Of a DNA stretch of 64,000 nt, positions 1-9,057 are shown one piece after another. Position numbers and translations under genes: made by a program. The notes below the pieces were generated by a model. It was not told the DNA's origin. It searched no databases and saw only the letters and a program-made list of their open reading frames with translations. This stretch comes from an uncultured delta proteobacterium (lineage in GTDB: Bacteria > Desulfobacterota > Syntrophia > Syntrophales > UBA8958), in NCBI GenBank assembly GCA_903885795.1, contig CAISJV010000073.1:1-64000 (forward strand), in the 5' to 3' direction. Each line of letters begins with the position of its first letter. Position 1 is the first letter of the stretch.

Positions 1-64
1 ACTCCGAATACACCTCTTCAAATCTCATCTTCCGGATCTCCTGTAGCATCTCTGTCGGTCTCAT
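1..64 (-). CDS. ISNCY-type transposase, N-terminal fragment cut by window edge
   Basis: An ATG at 62-64 on the minus strand opens a frame that runs off the left edge, reading MRPTEMLQEIRKMRFEEVYS. This resembles, from memory, the start of ISNCY-family transposases, which carry an N-terminal helix-turn-helix before an rve-type catalytic core. Only 21 codons are visible, so neither the catalytic residues nor the integrity of the gene can be judged. A purine-rich stretch just upstream (AGAGGTGACAG) could be its ribosome binding site. Confidence 0.55.
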   Translation of the reverse strand, partial: MRPTEMLQEIRKMRFEEVYSE

Positions 65-140
65 CTGTCACCTCTACAGATGACTATATGAACCGGACAG
101 ATTACGTGCTACAAACCGGACATGTCACGAACTCGCAACA
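1..140. mobile_element. End of an insertion sequence (ISNCY-like)
   Basis: Outside the transposase start the sequence has a 9-bp direct repeat AACCGGACA at 91-99 and 114-122, with a 23-bp period. This kind of subterminal repeat is typical of transposase-binding ends. The outer boundary is not certain; it probably lies between about 122 and 160, just before the stop of the VWA gene at 165. The other end of the element is outside the window. Confidence 0.5.
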
Positions 141-164
141 TCGGGAAAGTGGTCGGGAAGCTTA

Positions 165-1358
165 TCAGTGCTTTGCCATGAGGTGGAGAATGGACTTTTC
201 CAGGCCGTCCAGGGTCAGCTCGAACATGGGGAAGACCTGCCGGACAATGCCGATGGTCCAGGTCATCTCCCATTCGTCCTGGGGGACGGGATTGAGCCAG
301 ACGGCGTGCCGGAAGGTCCGGGCGAGGAATTTCATCCGATCGATGCTGGCCCCGGTGGGTTGCTGATCAACATAAATGGCCCCGTTCGTATGCATGAGTT
401 CATAGGGGGCCATGCTGGCGTCTCCGACCATGATCAGCCTCGTTTCTGGATCTTTTCTGAGAAAATCCTCAAGAAGTTCGGGCTTGTGATACCGCTGGGG
501 ATCCGCCCAGACGCGGCTGTAAATCGTGTTGTGGAAAAAATAGATCTTGAGATCCTTGAACTGGGACCGGGCGTAATGGAACAGGGTCTGGACGATTCCC
601 ACGTAGGGTTCCATGGACCAGCCGCCGTTGTCGATGAGGAGGACAATCTTCATGCGGTCCTTCAGGCGGCGGTCGAAGACAATCTCGATCTCACCGGCGT
701 TGCGCATGGTCTGATAGATGGTTTTATCGACATTGACGGTGTCCTTGGGACCGGTGGGCACCATCCGCCGGAGCCTCTTCAGGGCTTCCCCCATCTGAAA
801 CTCCGTGAGGGGACCCTCCTGAGAATAATCCCGGTAACGCCGCTCCAGGGCAACCTTGATGGCAGATTTGTTCCGGGACTGTCCGCCCACGCGCATTCCC
901 CCGGGATGATGGCCCGAATGGCCGACCGGCGATGTTCCCCGTGTTCCGATCCATCTGTTACCCCCGTGGTGGGCCTCCGTCTGCTCCTTCAGGCGGTCGA
1001 GAAAATACTGGATCAGTTCCTCCGGCGTCATTTTCTGCAACTCCGCCTCATCCATCCCCAGGGCTCTGGCCATATCTCCCGGATTTTTCAGCCATTCGTC
1101 GAGCATGGCCCGGGCGATTTCCGTCAATTCGACGGCCGTCGGATCATGAAGCTCCACACCCTTGAAATGATGGGCAAAAATCTGATCGTAGCTGTCGAAA
1201 TACCTTTCACTTTTAACAAGGATGGCCCGCGCCGCCGTGTAGAAATCTTCCATTGACTGGACCAGGCCCAGGCTGAGGGCCTTATGGAGCCTCAGAAACG
1301 AGGTGGGGGTGACCGGAATTCCCCGGTCCCGGAGGGTATAGAAAAAATCGATGAACAT
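165..1358 (-). CDS. VWA domain protein, CoxE-like
   Basis: A 397-aa cytoplasmic protein with no signal peptide. The C-terminal half (about 230-390) is a von Willebrand A fold. Its metal-site motif reads DNGGWSM at 243-249 instead of the usual DxSxS. Residues 130-165 form a Gly/His-rich linker. CoxE-type VWA proteins normally work with a MoxR AAA+ ATPase to mature or load metals into partner enzymes. Here the MoxR gene lies immediately upstream, 40 bp away on the same strand, so the two very probably form one operon. The client is unknown; no dehydrogenase subunit gene is adjacent within the window. Confidence 0.85.
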   Translation of the reverse strand: MFIDFFYTLRDRGIPVTPTSFLRLHKALSLGLVQSMEDFYTAARAILVKSERYFDSYDQIFAHHFKGVELHDPTAVELTEIARAMLDEWLKNPGDMARALGMDEAELQKMTPEELIQYFLDRLKEQTEAHHGGNRWIGTRGTSPVGHSGHHPGGMRVGGQSRNKSAIKVALERRYRDYSQEGPLTEFQMGEALKRLRRMVPTGPKDTVNVDKTIYQTMRNAGEIEIVFDRRLKDRMKIVLLIDNGGWSMEPYVGIVQTLFHYARSQFKDLKIYFFHNTIYSRVWADPQRYHKPELLEDFLRKDPETRLIMVGDASMAPYELMHTNGAIYVDQQPTGASIDRMKFLARTFRHAVWLNPVPQDEWEMTWTIGIVRQVFPMFELTLDGLEKSILHLMAKH

Positions 1359-1398
1359 TGATGAACCCGTAAAAAAAGGGGAAAATTGGCCGTCAACA

Positions 1399-2250
1399 TT
1401 AAAAGGCGCTCCTGCCTAGTTGCTGCGCTGCCTGGATAAGGTCGGCGCTTTTCTTGAAGAGGATGCCGAGATAAGGAATTTTGCCCTGTTGCAGTACTTT
1501 GGGTCGAAAATCGGGGTCGTTCTTCAAGGCCCGGAGCCAGTTGATCAACTCCCGGGTCGCCGGTTTCTTTTCGATTCCACGCAGTTCCCGGAGGCGGTAG
1601 AAGGCGGCGACGGAGGCCCCCACGAGTTCCTCGTCGATGTCGGGAAAATGGACGCTGATGATCAGGCGCATCATTTCCGGATCGGGGAAGGCGATGTGGT
1701 GGAAGTTGCAGCGCCCCAGGAAGGGATCGGAGAGATCCTTTTTTGCGTTCGAGGTGATGATGATCACCGGGCGGTGTCTGGCCGTGACGGTCTTGTCGAT
1801 TTCGATGATGTCGAATTGCATCTGATCGAGGACGTCCAGCATGTCGTCCTGAAAGTCCGTGTCGGCCTTGTCGATTTCGTCGATCAGAAGGACGGTCCGG
1901 ACATCGGAAACAAAGGCCTGACCGATCTTTCCCATACGTATATAGGCCTCGATATCGCTGACATTCCGCTTGGAATCGCCGAAACGGCTGTCATTGAGGC
2001 GGGTCAGGGTGTCGTATTGATAGAGGGCCTCCACGAGTTTCATGCTCGATTTAACATTCAGGGTGATGAGGGGCATGCTCATGCTTTCCGTAATGGCGTG
2101 GGCCAGCATGGTCTTCCCCGTGCCCGGCTCCCCCTTCAGGAGGAGAGGCATTTCCAGGGCCATGGAAACATTTACGATTTTTGCCAGTTCTTCATCAAGG
2201 ACATAGCGGGACGCCCCGCGAAACGACGCAGGTTTTGTTGCTTTGGTCAT
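1399..2250 (-). CDS. MoxR-family AAA+ ATPase
   Basis: A 283-aa AAA+ ATPase. Walker A is GEPGTGKT at 40-47 and Walker B is LLIDEIDKAD at 121-130. A sensor-1-like stretch IIITSNAKKDLSDP follows. MoxR proteins are chaperone-type ATPases that act with VWA proteins. The VWA gene follows directly in the same direction. The length is normal for the family and the start is supported by a GGAG-like stretch just upstream (AAGGAGTATC). Confidence 0.9.
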   Translation of the reverse strand: MTKATKPASFRGASRYVLDEELAKIVNVSMALEMPLLLKGEPGTGKTMLAHAITESMSMPLITLNVKSSMKLVEALYQYDTLTRLNDSRFGDSKRNVSDIEAYIRMGKIGQAFVSDVRTVLLIDEIDKADTDFQDDMLDVLDQMQFDIIEIDKTVTARHRPVIIITSNAKKDLSDPFLGRCNFHHIAFPDPEMMRLIISVHFPDIDEELVGASVAAFYRLRELRGIEKKPATRELINWLRALKNDPDFRPKVLQQGKIPYLGILFKKSADLIQAAQQLGRSAF

Positions 2251-2342
2251 AAAAAAGATACTCCTTCAATATTTGTGCCCCTCCTTAATCAATCTCCCCT
2301 AAAAATGCCACTGCTTTTTTTAGGGAGCGACCCCAGGCAATA

Positions 2343-4787
2343 TTATTTACGGACAAGCTCTTCTTTCTTCTTGCTGACCATGGCTTTGCAGAGCGCATCC
2401 CTAAGCCCCTTCATCTTATAAGGCTTGCCCAGGAATACCTGGGGCCATTCGGGATGGTCGCCTGACATGACGTGGGCCTTGTCATAGCCACTGGCCAGGA
2501 TCACCGGGATGTCAGGCGCGAGTTTGCGAAGGGCTGCCAATGTTTCCCAGCCGTTCATGCGCGGCATGGTCAGGTCGCAAAGGACGCAACGTATTTCATC
2601 CTGGCGATGCCGGAACATTTCAACCGCTTCGACGCCGTCTTTTGCTTCAAGCACCGAAAAGCCCAGACGCTCGATCATGGCGGCAGCCACGTTGCGCACC
2701 ATCTCTTCATCTTCGACCAGCAGCACCATGCCGCCATCTGCCGTAGGTGGCATTATTGGAGAGGGCGAGGGAACGATAAGTGCGGGTTGGGAAGCCTTGT
2801 CTGGCGGCAGGGGAACTTCTTCGGCAGATACCGGGAAAAAGATTTTGAAGGTACTCCCCCGGTCCGGTTCGCTCTCCACAGTAACTACCCCGTCGTGGGC
2901 ACGTACAATCCCCAGGACCACGGCCAGGCCCATGCCCCGGCCAGTGGAATTGCTGGTGAAAAACGGGTCGAAGATCTTCTCGATATCCTTTTCCGCGATC
3001 CCTCCGCCCGCATCCGTCACTTCCAGACAGGCATAGGCATTGTCCTGTGGCTGCCAATCCAAAGGGAAACGGTGCACAGCGTCGATATTACCGGCGCAAA
3101 CCGTTTTAACGCTCAGGTTGATGGCGCCCCATCCCTGAGCAGTGGCCTCCCAGGCATTGGTGAGCAGGTTGTTCATAACTTGCTGTATCTGGTTCACGTT
3201 TGCCATAATGATCGGTCCGGGGGAGGGCAAATCGGTATCCAGTACAATGTTTCCCGGCATAATCGCCTGGATTATGGGGAGGCTCCCACGACAGGCATCG
3301 GAAAGATCAAGGGGTTCAAGTTTGTCAAACGATTGTCCGAGGTAAGTCAGCATCAGGACGCTCATCTCCGCCGCCCTGTTGGAAGCTTTCATGGCTGCAT
3401 TGATTTTTGCGTGTGCCCTCTCCCCTTGGGGCAGCTCCATCATCGCCAGCTCCAGGTTCCCTATCACCGCCCCAAGTTGGTTGTTGAAGTGGTGGGCGAT
3501 GGCCTCGGCCATGCGACCCAAGCTTTCGGCCTTCTGAAGTTGCCGGTTCTGTTTCTCGAGTTCTGCCCTCTCCGACTCGGACTGCTTGCGTTCCGTCTGG
3601 TCGATCATGACGGTCAGGAAACTCTTTTGTCCCTGGTTGTCGATGATTTCACCGGAGAATAAGCCGTCGAGAATAGCCCCGTCTTTGCATTTGACCTTTA
3701 ATTCGCAATTGGCAAGGCTGCCTTGCGCTTGAAGTTGATCTGCTATTTCCCGCTGCTTCTCCGGGTGGTTGAAGAGGTCCATTTCCTCGGCGGTTTTGCC
3801 GATGACTTCCTGTCGAGAGTAACCGAGCGCATTCAGAAAGGCGTCATTGACTTCGGTGAATCTTCTTTCCGGCATGCTGCTCACCGCCATCGGGGCCGGA
3901 TTGCTGTTGAAGAGCCGGTTGAATTTCTGCAGGGCCTCTTGCTCCTTGGTAAGGTCTTTGGAGATGCCGAAGATACAATCCACACCGCTCCATTTGCCGA
4001 ACCAGACGCGGGTCTCCGCCGGAATGAGTGCCCCGCTCTTGGCTGCCAGCGGCAGGGGACAGCTTTCCTGCTCGCCTCGGAACATCGTGGCAAAGATTAT
4101 CTCGGCTTCCTGCCGCTTATCCGCCGGATGCACATCGAGCACATGCATATTCTTGAACTCGGCGGGGCTGTAACCCAGCTTCAGTGTCATAGCCGGATTT
4201 GTATAGAGGATTTTCCCGTCCGGAGAGCCCACGATAATCATGTCGTCCACGGTGTTGAAGAAAGTGCGGAAGTTTTCCTCGCTGGATGTGAGCTTTTCTT
4301 CGAGTTGCTTCTGGGCGGTGATGTCTCTGGCGGTGCCCTCAATACCAACGATCTTACCTGCTCCGTCTTTCAAAGGAACAGCAGCTGAGGTGTGCCAGTG
4401 CCATGATCCGTCGATGTGCCGCACGCGGTACTCGACGCCCTCCTGCCGTTTTCCCGTCTCGATTACTTTCTGCAGGAATGCCATGCACCCCGCAAGATCA
4501 TCGGGATGGACGAAAGGCTGGAAGGGTTGTCCATCCACCTGCGTTACCGGGTGCCCGAGGAACAGGGTCCAGGCAGGTGAGACGAAGTTGAATACCCCAT
4601 CTATGGTGAGCGTATAGATAATGTCGTGGCTGTTCTCGATCAGGAGGCGATGCTTTTCTTCACTCTCCCGCAGCGCTTCCTCCGCCTTAGTGCGATCTGA
4701 GTCCGCGAGCTCCATTTCCTGGATTCTTTGTTTTAAGAAGGAATTCTCTTCGATCAGTTCCTGGTTTGTCCTGGATGGATCCGTCAT
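2343..4787 (-). CDS. Hybrid sensor histidine kinase, PAS x3 with receiver
   Basis: About 814 aa from the ATG at 4785-4787. That start is preferred over an in-frame upstream start at 4832 because GGGAAGG lies about 6 bp upstream. An N-terminal coiled coil is followed by three PAS/PAC modules (about 40-160, 165-285 and 295-400). The dimerisation segment has the phospho-acceptor region EAIAHHFNNQLG, and an HATPase domain follows (N box NLLTNAWEA, G1 DAGGGI, G2 GRGMGLAV). A C-terminal receiver domain carries the acceptor Asp in LCDLTMP. There is no transmembrane segment, so it senses a cytoplasmic signal. No DNA-binding response regulator is adjacent, so its output partner is unknown. Confidence 0.9.
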   Translation of the reverse strand: MTDPSRTNQELIEENSFLKQRIQEMELADSDRTKAEEALRESEEKHRLLIENSHDIIYTLTIDGVFNFVSPAWTLFLGHPVTQVDGQPFQPFVHPDDLAGCMAFLQKVIETGKRQEGVEYRVRHIDGSWHWHTSAAVPLKDGAGKIVGIEGTARDITAQKQLEEKLTSSEENFRTFFNTVDDMIIVGSPDGKILYTNPAMTLKLGYSPAEFKNMHVLDVHPADKRQEAEIIFATMFRGEQESCPLPLAAKSGALIPAETRVWFGKWSGVDCIFGISKDLTKEQEALQKFNRLFNSNPAPMAVSSMPERRFTEVNDAFLNALGYSRQEVIGKTAEEMDLFNHPEKQREIADQLQAQGSLANCELKVKCKDGAILDGLFSGEIIDNQGQKSFLTVMIDQTERKQSESERAELEKQNRQLQKAESLGRMAEAIAHHFNNQLGAVIGNLELAMMELPQGERAHAKINAAMKASNRAAEMSVLMLTYLGQSFDKLEPLDLSDACRGSLPIIQAIMPGNIVLDTDLPSPGPIIMANVNQIQQVMNNLLTNAWEATAQGWGAINLSVKTVCAGNIDAVHRFPLDWQPQDNAYACLEVTDAGGGIAEKDIEKIFDPFFTSNSTGRGMGLAVVLGIVRAHDGVVTVESEPDRGSTFKIFFPVSAEEVPLPPDKASQPALIVPSPSPIMPPTADGGMVLLVEDEEMVRNVAAAMIERLGFSVLEAKDGVEAVEMFRHRQDEIRCVLCDLTMPRMNGWETLAALRKLAPDIPVILASGYDKAHVMSGDHPEWPQVFLGKPYKMKGLRDALCKAMVSKKKEELVRK

Positions 4788-4936
4788 CTGGTGCCTTCCC
4801 CTATAGCTACCCGCGGTGCCGGCTGGAAACAAAAAATGGGCGAGATTTGTTACGTGATTTACAACCCCCTGCGGACATTAGCGAATATCCCTTGAGATGT
4901 CCAGAGGCGTCCCCAATGGATTGTAGCTGCTAATTT

Positions 4937-5353
4937 TTAAGGACAGTCGCCAACCCTTCTGGCCTTGCTCTTGGTGGTCATGGTCCGGCCTTCAGACTGC
5001 ATGTTCATGGTAGATTCATAAGAATCCTTGCCGAATACGGTTTCTCCGCTGAATGTACCCTTGCTTTTGCCGGTACACTTCATCTTCCAGGTCAACTTGT
5101 TGCCGGATTTTTTCATGTCAGTCACAATACAATCTTTGTTCTTACCGGCAACAACCTTTTTCTGGTCCTTCACATCTTCCTTGGTGTAACAGTGGCTGAT
5201 CACGGTCGGCTTCATCTTGATGGGCATACCAGGCATATCCATGCTGCTGGTGATCTCCCACTTGCCTTCACGCATTTCGTCGGCGGCAAACAAAGAGATA
5301 CAGGAAAGTGCAACAAAAGCAACTGCCGCCAAGACAACAAAATATTTTCTCAT
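4937..5353 (-). CDS. DUF3617 family exported protein
   Basis: A 138-aa protein with a clear signal peptide (hydrophobic core VVLAAVAFVALSCISLFA) and a mature part matching the DUF3617 pattern: it starts MREGKWEIT, has paired cysteines (about 55, 75, 93 and the C-terminal GDCP) and is rich in Lys, Met and Thr. The family is periplasmic and its function is unknown. A GAGGAGGAACAGT stretch precedes the ATG. It is divergent from cydA, sharing the 200-bp intergenic region. Confidence 0.8.
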   Translation of the reverse strand: MRKYFVVLAAVAFVALSCISLFAADEMREGKWEITSSMDMPGMPIKMKPTVISHCYTKEDVKDQKKVVAGKNKDCIVTDMKKSGNKLTWKMKCTGKSKGTFSGETVFGKDSYESTMNMQSEGRTMTTKSKARRVGDCP

Positions 5354-5483
5354 ACTGTTCCTCCTCAGTGATTAGTTGGGACCATCAGTTTATGGAATCG
5401 ATCATGATCGACCTTTTACCATATCCTTCCTTTAAATCTCAGACAATAAGGTGGCCCCATTTGTCAAGAAAGTTTTTAAAAAA

Positions 5484-5524
5484 TGTCATCAGATCTTGAC
5501 ATCAGCATGATTTTACTGTAATTT
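5484..5524 (+). promoter_or_regulatory. Probable cydAB promoter with overlapping inverted repeat
   Basis: A perfect -35 TTGACA at 5496-5501 is followed by a 17-bp spacer and a -10 candidate TAATTT at 5519-5524, about 30 bp before the cydA ATG. A 5-bp inverted repeat TGTCA/TGACA (5484-5488 and 5497-5501, 8-bp gap) overlaps the -35 and could be a repressor or activator site. This is sequence pattern only; no start site is known. Confidence 0.5.
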
Positions 5525-5553
5525 CACATCACGTTTTACGAGGAGGTTTTCTT

Positions 5554-6864
5554 ATGGATGTTCTGGCGCTGAGCCGGTTGCAGTTTGCCCTGACGGCCAT
5601 GTTTCACTTTCTCTTTGTCCCTCTGACTCTGGGGCTCTCCATTCTGGTAGCGTATATGGAAAGCCGCTATGTGGCAACGCAGAATGAAGTGTATCTGCGG
5701 ATGACGCGGTTCTGGGGCAAGCTTTTTCTCATTAATTTCGCCCTCGGAATTGTGACGGGGTTGACCCTGGAATTCCAGTTCGGGATGAACTGGGCGGAAT
5801 ATTCGAAGTATGTCGGCGATATTTTCGGCGTCCCCCTGGCGATTGAGGCGACGGTGGCCTTCTTTCTGGAATCGACTTTCCTGGGTCTATGGATCTTCGG
5901 CTGGAAAAAGGTTTCCCCCCGGGTGCACGCCCTGAGCATCTGGATCGTTGCCTTCGCAACTAATCTGTCGGCTCTCTGGATTCTTTTGGCCAATGGCTGG
6001 ATGCAGCATCCCGTCGGTTATGTGTTGCGAAACAATCGGGCCGAACTTGTCGATTTCATGGCTTTTCTGACCAACGCTTACGGCTGGCTGAAGTTCTTTC
6101 ATACCATCCTGGCGGGATATATAGTGGCGGCTTTTTTCGTCATGGGTATTTCAGCCTGGCATATTCTCCGGAAGAGCCATCCGGAGTTTTTCAAGAAATC
6201 CTTTCAGATTGCGGCGATTTTCGGGCTGGCCAGTTCCCTGCTCGTGGCCCTGAGCGGCGATTTTCACGGGGCAGAGGTCGCCAAAACCCAGCCTGCGAAG
6301 CTGGCAGCCATGGAGTCGGTCTGGGAGACCCAGCGGGGCGTGCCCTTTTACCTGCTCGTTATCCCCGATCCGAAGAATGAGCGCAATGCCGTAGAGTTGT
6401 TTGGCATCCCCAAAATGGTAAGCTTTCTGGCCTACAAGGATTTCAACGCCGAGGTGAAGGGTCTCAAGGCCTTTCCCGAGGACCAGCGGCCCCCGGTCTT
6501 TGAAACCTTCCTGAGCTTTAGGCTCATGGTGGGCCTGGGCGGCCTTTTCATTCTGTTGAGTTCTCTTGCCCTTTTCCTGTCCTGGCAGGATCGGCTTGAG
6601 AAGTACCCCCTCTTTCTCAAGATAATGCTCTTTACCATCCCCCTGCCCTATCTGGCCGGTGAGCTGGGTTGGATCGTGGCGGAGGTGGGGCGGCAGCCAT
6701 GGATCGTCTATGGGGTACTGAAGACCTCGGAGGCCGCTTCCCGGAGCGTTTCCGTAACCCAGGTTACTGTTTCCCTTGTCGGCTTTACCCTCTTGTATAG
6801 CTTCCTGGGGCTGATCGATATGTATCTGCTGGCAAAATACGCAAAGAAAGGGCCGGAGGTGTAA
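5554..6864 (+). CDS. cydA: Cytochrome bd oxidase subunit I
   Basis: A 436-aa polytopic membrane protein. It carries the N-terminal quinol oxidase signature, with the haem-ligand His in AMFHFLFVPLTLG, and the strongly conserved GWIVAEVGRQPW segment near residue 370. The Q loop is short, so this is the short-loop class of bd oxidases. With CydB it reduces O2 to water using quinol, without pumping protons. In an anaerobe the usual role is oxygen detoxification. A strong Shine-Dalgarno (GAGGAGG) precedes the ATG. cydB follows after 1 bp. No cydX-like small subunit was identified. Confidence 0.97.
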   Translation: MDVLALSRLQFALTAMFHFLFVPLTLGLSILVAYMESRYVATQNEVYLRMTRFWGKLFLINFALGIVTGLTLEFQFGMNWAEYSKYVGDIFGVPLAIEATVAFFLESTFLGLWIFGWKKVSPRVHALSIWIVAFATNLSALWILLANGWMQHPVGYVLRNNRAELVDFMAFLTNAYGWLKFFHTILAGYIVAAFFVMGISAWHILRKSHPEFFKKSFQIAAIFGLASSLLVALSGDFHGAEVAKTQPAKLAAMESVWETQRGVPFYLLVIPDPKNERNAVELFGIPKMVSFLAYKDFNAEVKGLKAFPEDQRPPVFETFLSFRLMVGLGGLFILLSSLALFLSWQDRLEKYPLFLKIMLFTIPLPYLAGELGWIVAEVGRQPWIVYGVLKTSEAASRSVSVTQVTVSLVGFTLLYSFLGLIDMYLLAKYAKKGPEV

Positions 6865-6865
6865 C

Positions 6866-7897
6866 ATGCTGGATTATCAAACGATATGGTTTGTCCTCTG
6901 GGGCGTATTATGGGCCGTCTATTTTATGACCGATGGTTTCGACTTTGGAATCGGCATCCTCTATCCGTTTCTGAGCAAGGATGACCAGGAGAAACGGATG
7001 ATGATCAACAGCATCGGTCCCGTCTGGGACGGCAACGAGGTGTGGCTGGTAACCGCCGGGGGCGCTACCTTTGCCGCCTTTCCCGTGGCTTATGCCCTGA
7101 TCTTCAGTTATCTCTATACACCCCTGCTCATCATCCTTTTTGCCCTGATCTTCCGGGGGGTAGCCTTTGAATTCCGGGCCAAGGGCGCGACCAATGCCTG
7201 GCGGCAGGGGTGGGATCTGGCCATATTTTTCGGGAGCCTGATCCCGGCATTGCTTTTCGGGGTGGCCTTCGGCAACATTTTTCAGGGCCTGCCCATGGAC
7301 AATCTTGGGTATTATGGGTCCCTGCTGGGGCTGCTCAACCCCTACGGCCTCGTGACCGGCTTACTGTTTGTTGCCATGTTTGTCTGCCACGGCGCCCTTT
7401 ATCTGGCCATCAGGACGGGAGACGACCTGGGCCGGCGAGCGGCGCGTCTTGCCGTCAAGGCGTGGGTGGTACTGGTACTGGTGGCGGCGCTGTTTTTTGT
7501 AAATACGGCCTTCGCGACCGAGTTGTATGACAATTACCTGGAGAATATTGTTTTGTTGGCCATTCCCGTACTGGCGGTTGCCTCCCTTATGGGGATCGGT
7601 GTTTTTGCCATGAAAAACCAGTATCAGCGGGCTTTTATTGCTTCCTGTCTTACTATTGTTTTGGTGGTCATGACGGGGGTGATGGGTTTGTATCCCCAGT
7701 TGCTGCCGTCCAAGATAGATCCCAGCTACAGTCTGACGATTTACAATGCCTCGTCAAGTCCCTATACCCTGAAGATCATGACGGTGGTGGCCCTGCTTTT
7801 CGTGCCCATGGTGATGGCCTATCAGCTCTGGGTCTACTGGGTTTTCCGGCGCCCGGTAACGAAGGCAGATATTCAGGGGAACAAGGACGCTTATTGA
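6866..7897 (+). CDS. cydB: Cytochrome bd oxidase subunit II
   Basis: A 343-aa protein with eight or nine predicted membrane segments. The N-terminus has the CydB hallmark of an early FMTDGFDFGIG motif, and GNEVWLVTAGGATFAAFP follows. It forms the heterodimer with CydA. It starts 1 bp after the cydA stop, so it is translationally coupled. Its 3' end overlaps the convergent bamD stop by 7 bp, which leaves no room for a simple intergenic terminator. Confidence 0.97.
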   Translation: MLDYQTIWFVLWGVLWAVYFMTDGFDFGIGILYPFLSKDDQEKRMMINSIGPVWDGNEVWLVTAGGATFAAFPVAYALIFSYLYTPLLIILFALIFRGVAFEFRAKGATNAWRQGWDLAIFFGSLIPALLFGVAFGNIFQGLPMDNLGYYGSLLGLLNPYGLVTGLLFVAMFVCHGALYLAIRTGDDLGRRAARLAVKAWVVLVLVAALFFVNTAFATELYDNYLENIVLLAIPVLAVASLMGIGVFAMKNQYQRAFIASCLTIVLVVMTGVMGLYPQLLPSKIDPSYSLTIYNASSSPYTLKIMTVVALLFVPMVMAYQLWVYWVFRRPVTKADIQGNKDAY

Positions 7898-8679
7898 CCC
7901 TGGGGTTGTCGGGCGGCTCCGGACTCGATCTTCGGGTTTGTGATCTTGGTAGCTGCCTGGACCTTTTTCTCGAGCTTGGCCTTTTTCTCCTTTTCAGTGA
8001 TCAGACGCTTCTGGGTCTCGTCGATGTATGATTTGACCTTATAGTCGAGTCCCAGATTGGGATAGTTTTTTGCGACGGTCTGAAAACGCTTCAGGGCTGC
8101 CTGGAATTTGCCCTGCTTGAAGTAAAATTCTCCGATATAGAATTCCTGCTCGGCCAGATTCTGTCTGCATTCCCTGAGTTTCTGCTCGGCCAGAAAGGCG
8201 AATTTGTTGCTCGGGTAGCGGGCCATGAGGCGCTCGAATTCCCTGGCCGCCTTGACGGTTTCCGACTGATCCCGGTCGATGCCGGTTGTCTGTTTATAGT
8301 GGCACATGCCGAGCTGATAAATGGCATAGGGGACGCCTTCGTTTGTCGGGTGGAGGCTCACAAAATCCGTATAAGCCAGCTCGGCTTCCGCATATTCCTC
8401 CTCGGAGAAATGGGAATCCCCAATGCCGAGTTCGGCCTGGAGAGCCAGGGGGTGGAGGGGATTTTCCTCCTTGACACGGACAAAATATTCAATGGCCCGC
8501 TTGTAACGGCCATCCTGATAAGCCACGACGCCTGCATTGTACATGGCCTCCGGCGTACCCTTGGCCATCTGCTTGCGCGACCAGAGGTCTTTCCACCAGG
8601 CGCATCCGGACATGGTCATGACGAAGATGAGTAAAAAGGTGATGATGCAGCTTCTACGGATAGTCAAGGATTTGATCAT
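7891..8679 (-). CDS. bamD: Outer membrane assembly lipoprotein BamD
   Basis: A 262-aa lipoprotein with a signal peptide ending in a lipobox (MSGC, Cys26) and TPR-like helices across about 45-235, as in the BamD/YfiO family. BamD works with BamA in inserting outer membrane beta-barrel proteins. The C-terminal tail is Lys-rich and probably disordered. Its ATG overlaps the stop of the upstream trxA gene (ATGA arrangement), so the two are co-transcribed. Confidence 0.88.
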   Translation of the reverse strand: MIKSLTIRRSCIITFLLIFVMTMSGCAWWKDLWSRKQMAKGTPEAMYNAGVVAYQDGRYKRAIEYFVRVKEENPLHPLALQAELGIGDSHFSEEEYAEAELAYTDFVSLHPTNEGVPYAIYQLGMCHYKQTTGIDRDQSETVKAAREFERLMARYPSNKFAFLAEQKLRECRQNLAEQEFYIGEFYFKQGKFQAALKRFQTVAKNYPNLGLDYKVKSYIDETQKRLITEKEKKAKLEKKVQAATKITNPKIESGAARQPQGQ

Positions 8680-9005
8680 AGTCCCTTCTTTGCAAAATCT
8701 TCCAGTTTTTCCTTGGGGACGAGACCGATCAGGGTATCGAGTAACTTGCCGTCCTTGAACAGCAAGAGCGTTGGAATGCTGCGGACGCCGAATTTTTCCG
8801 CTGTTAACGGAGAGTCGTCAATGTTGAGCTTGGCGACCTTGATCCGGTCCTTGTAGGTTGTTGCCAGCTCCTCTACCATGGGGCCGAGGGCCCGGCAGGG
8901 TCCGCACCAGGGGGCCCAGAAATCCACGATGGCCGGTTTATCCCCTTTCAGCACCTCCTGCTCGAAGTTTTCATCCGACACGTGAATCATGGCTTCTTCT
9001 CCCAT
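8676..9005 (-). CDS. trxA: Thioredoxin
   Basis: A 109-aa thioredoxin with the active site WCGPC at 33-37 and the cis-Pro segment SIPTLLLF. The start at 9005 is chosen because GGAGGAG sits 8 bp upstream. A longer in-frame start at 9026 would place that Shine-Dalgarno inside the coding region. It reduces disulfides in the cytoplasm. It is the first gene of a trxA-bamD operon and is divergent from the phosphorylase gene. Confidence 0.95.
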   Translation of the reverse strand: MGEEAMIHVSDENFEQEVLKGDKPAIVDFWAPWCGPCRALGPMVEELATTYKDRIKVAKLNIDDSPLTAEKFGVRSIPTLLLFKDGKLLDTLIGLVPKEKLEDFAKKGL

Positions 9006-9057
9006 AACCAGATCTCCTCCCGTCACTTTCTTTAATCGGGGGCTAAGCTATGACACA

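Noticed and set aside
168-1256. 362-aa open frame antisense to the VWA gene
   Set aside because: Shadow frame: no domain, no ribosome binding site and composition typical of antisense reading.
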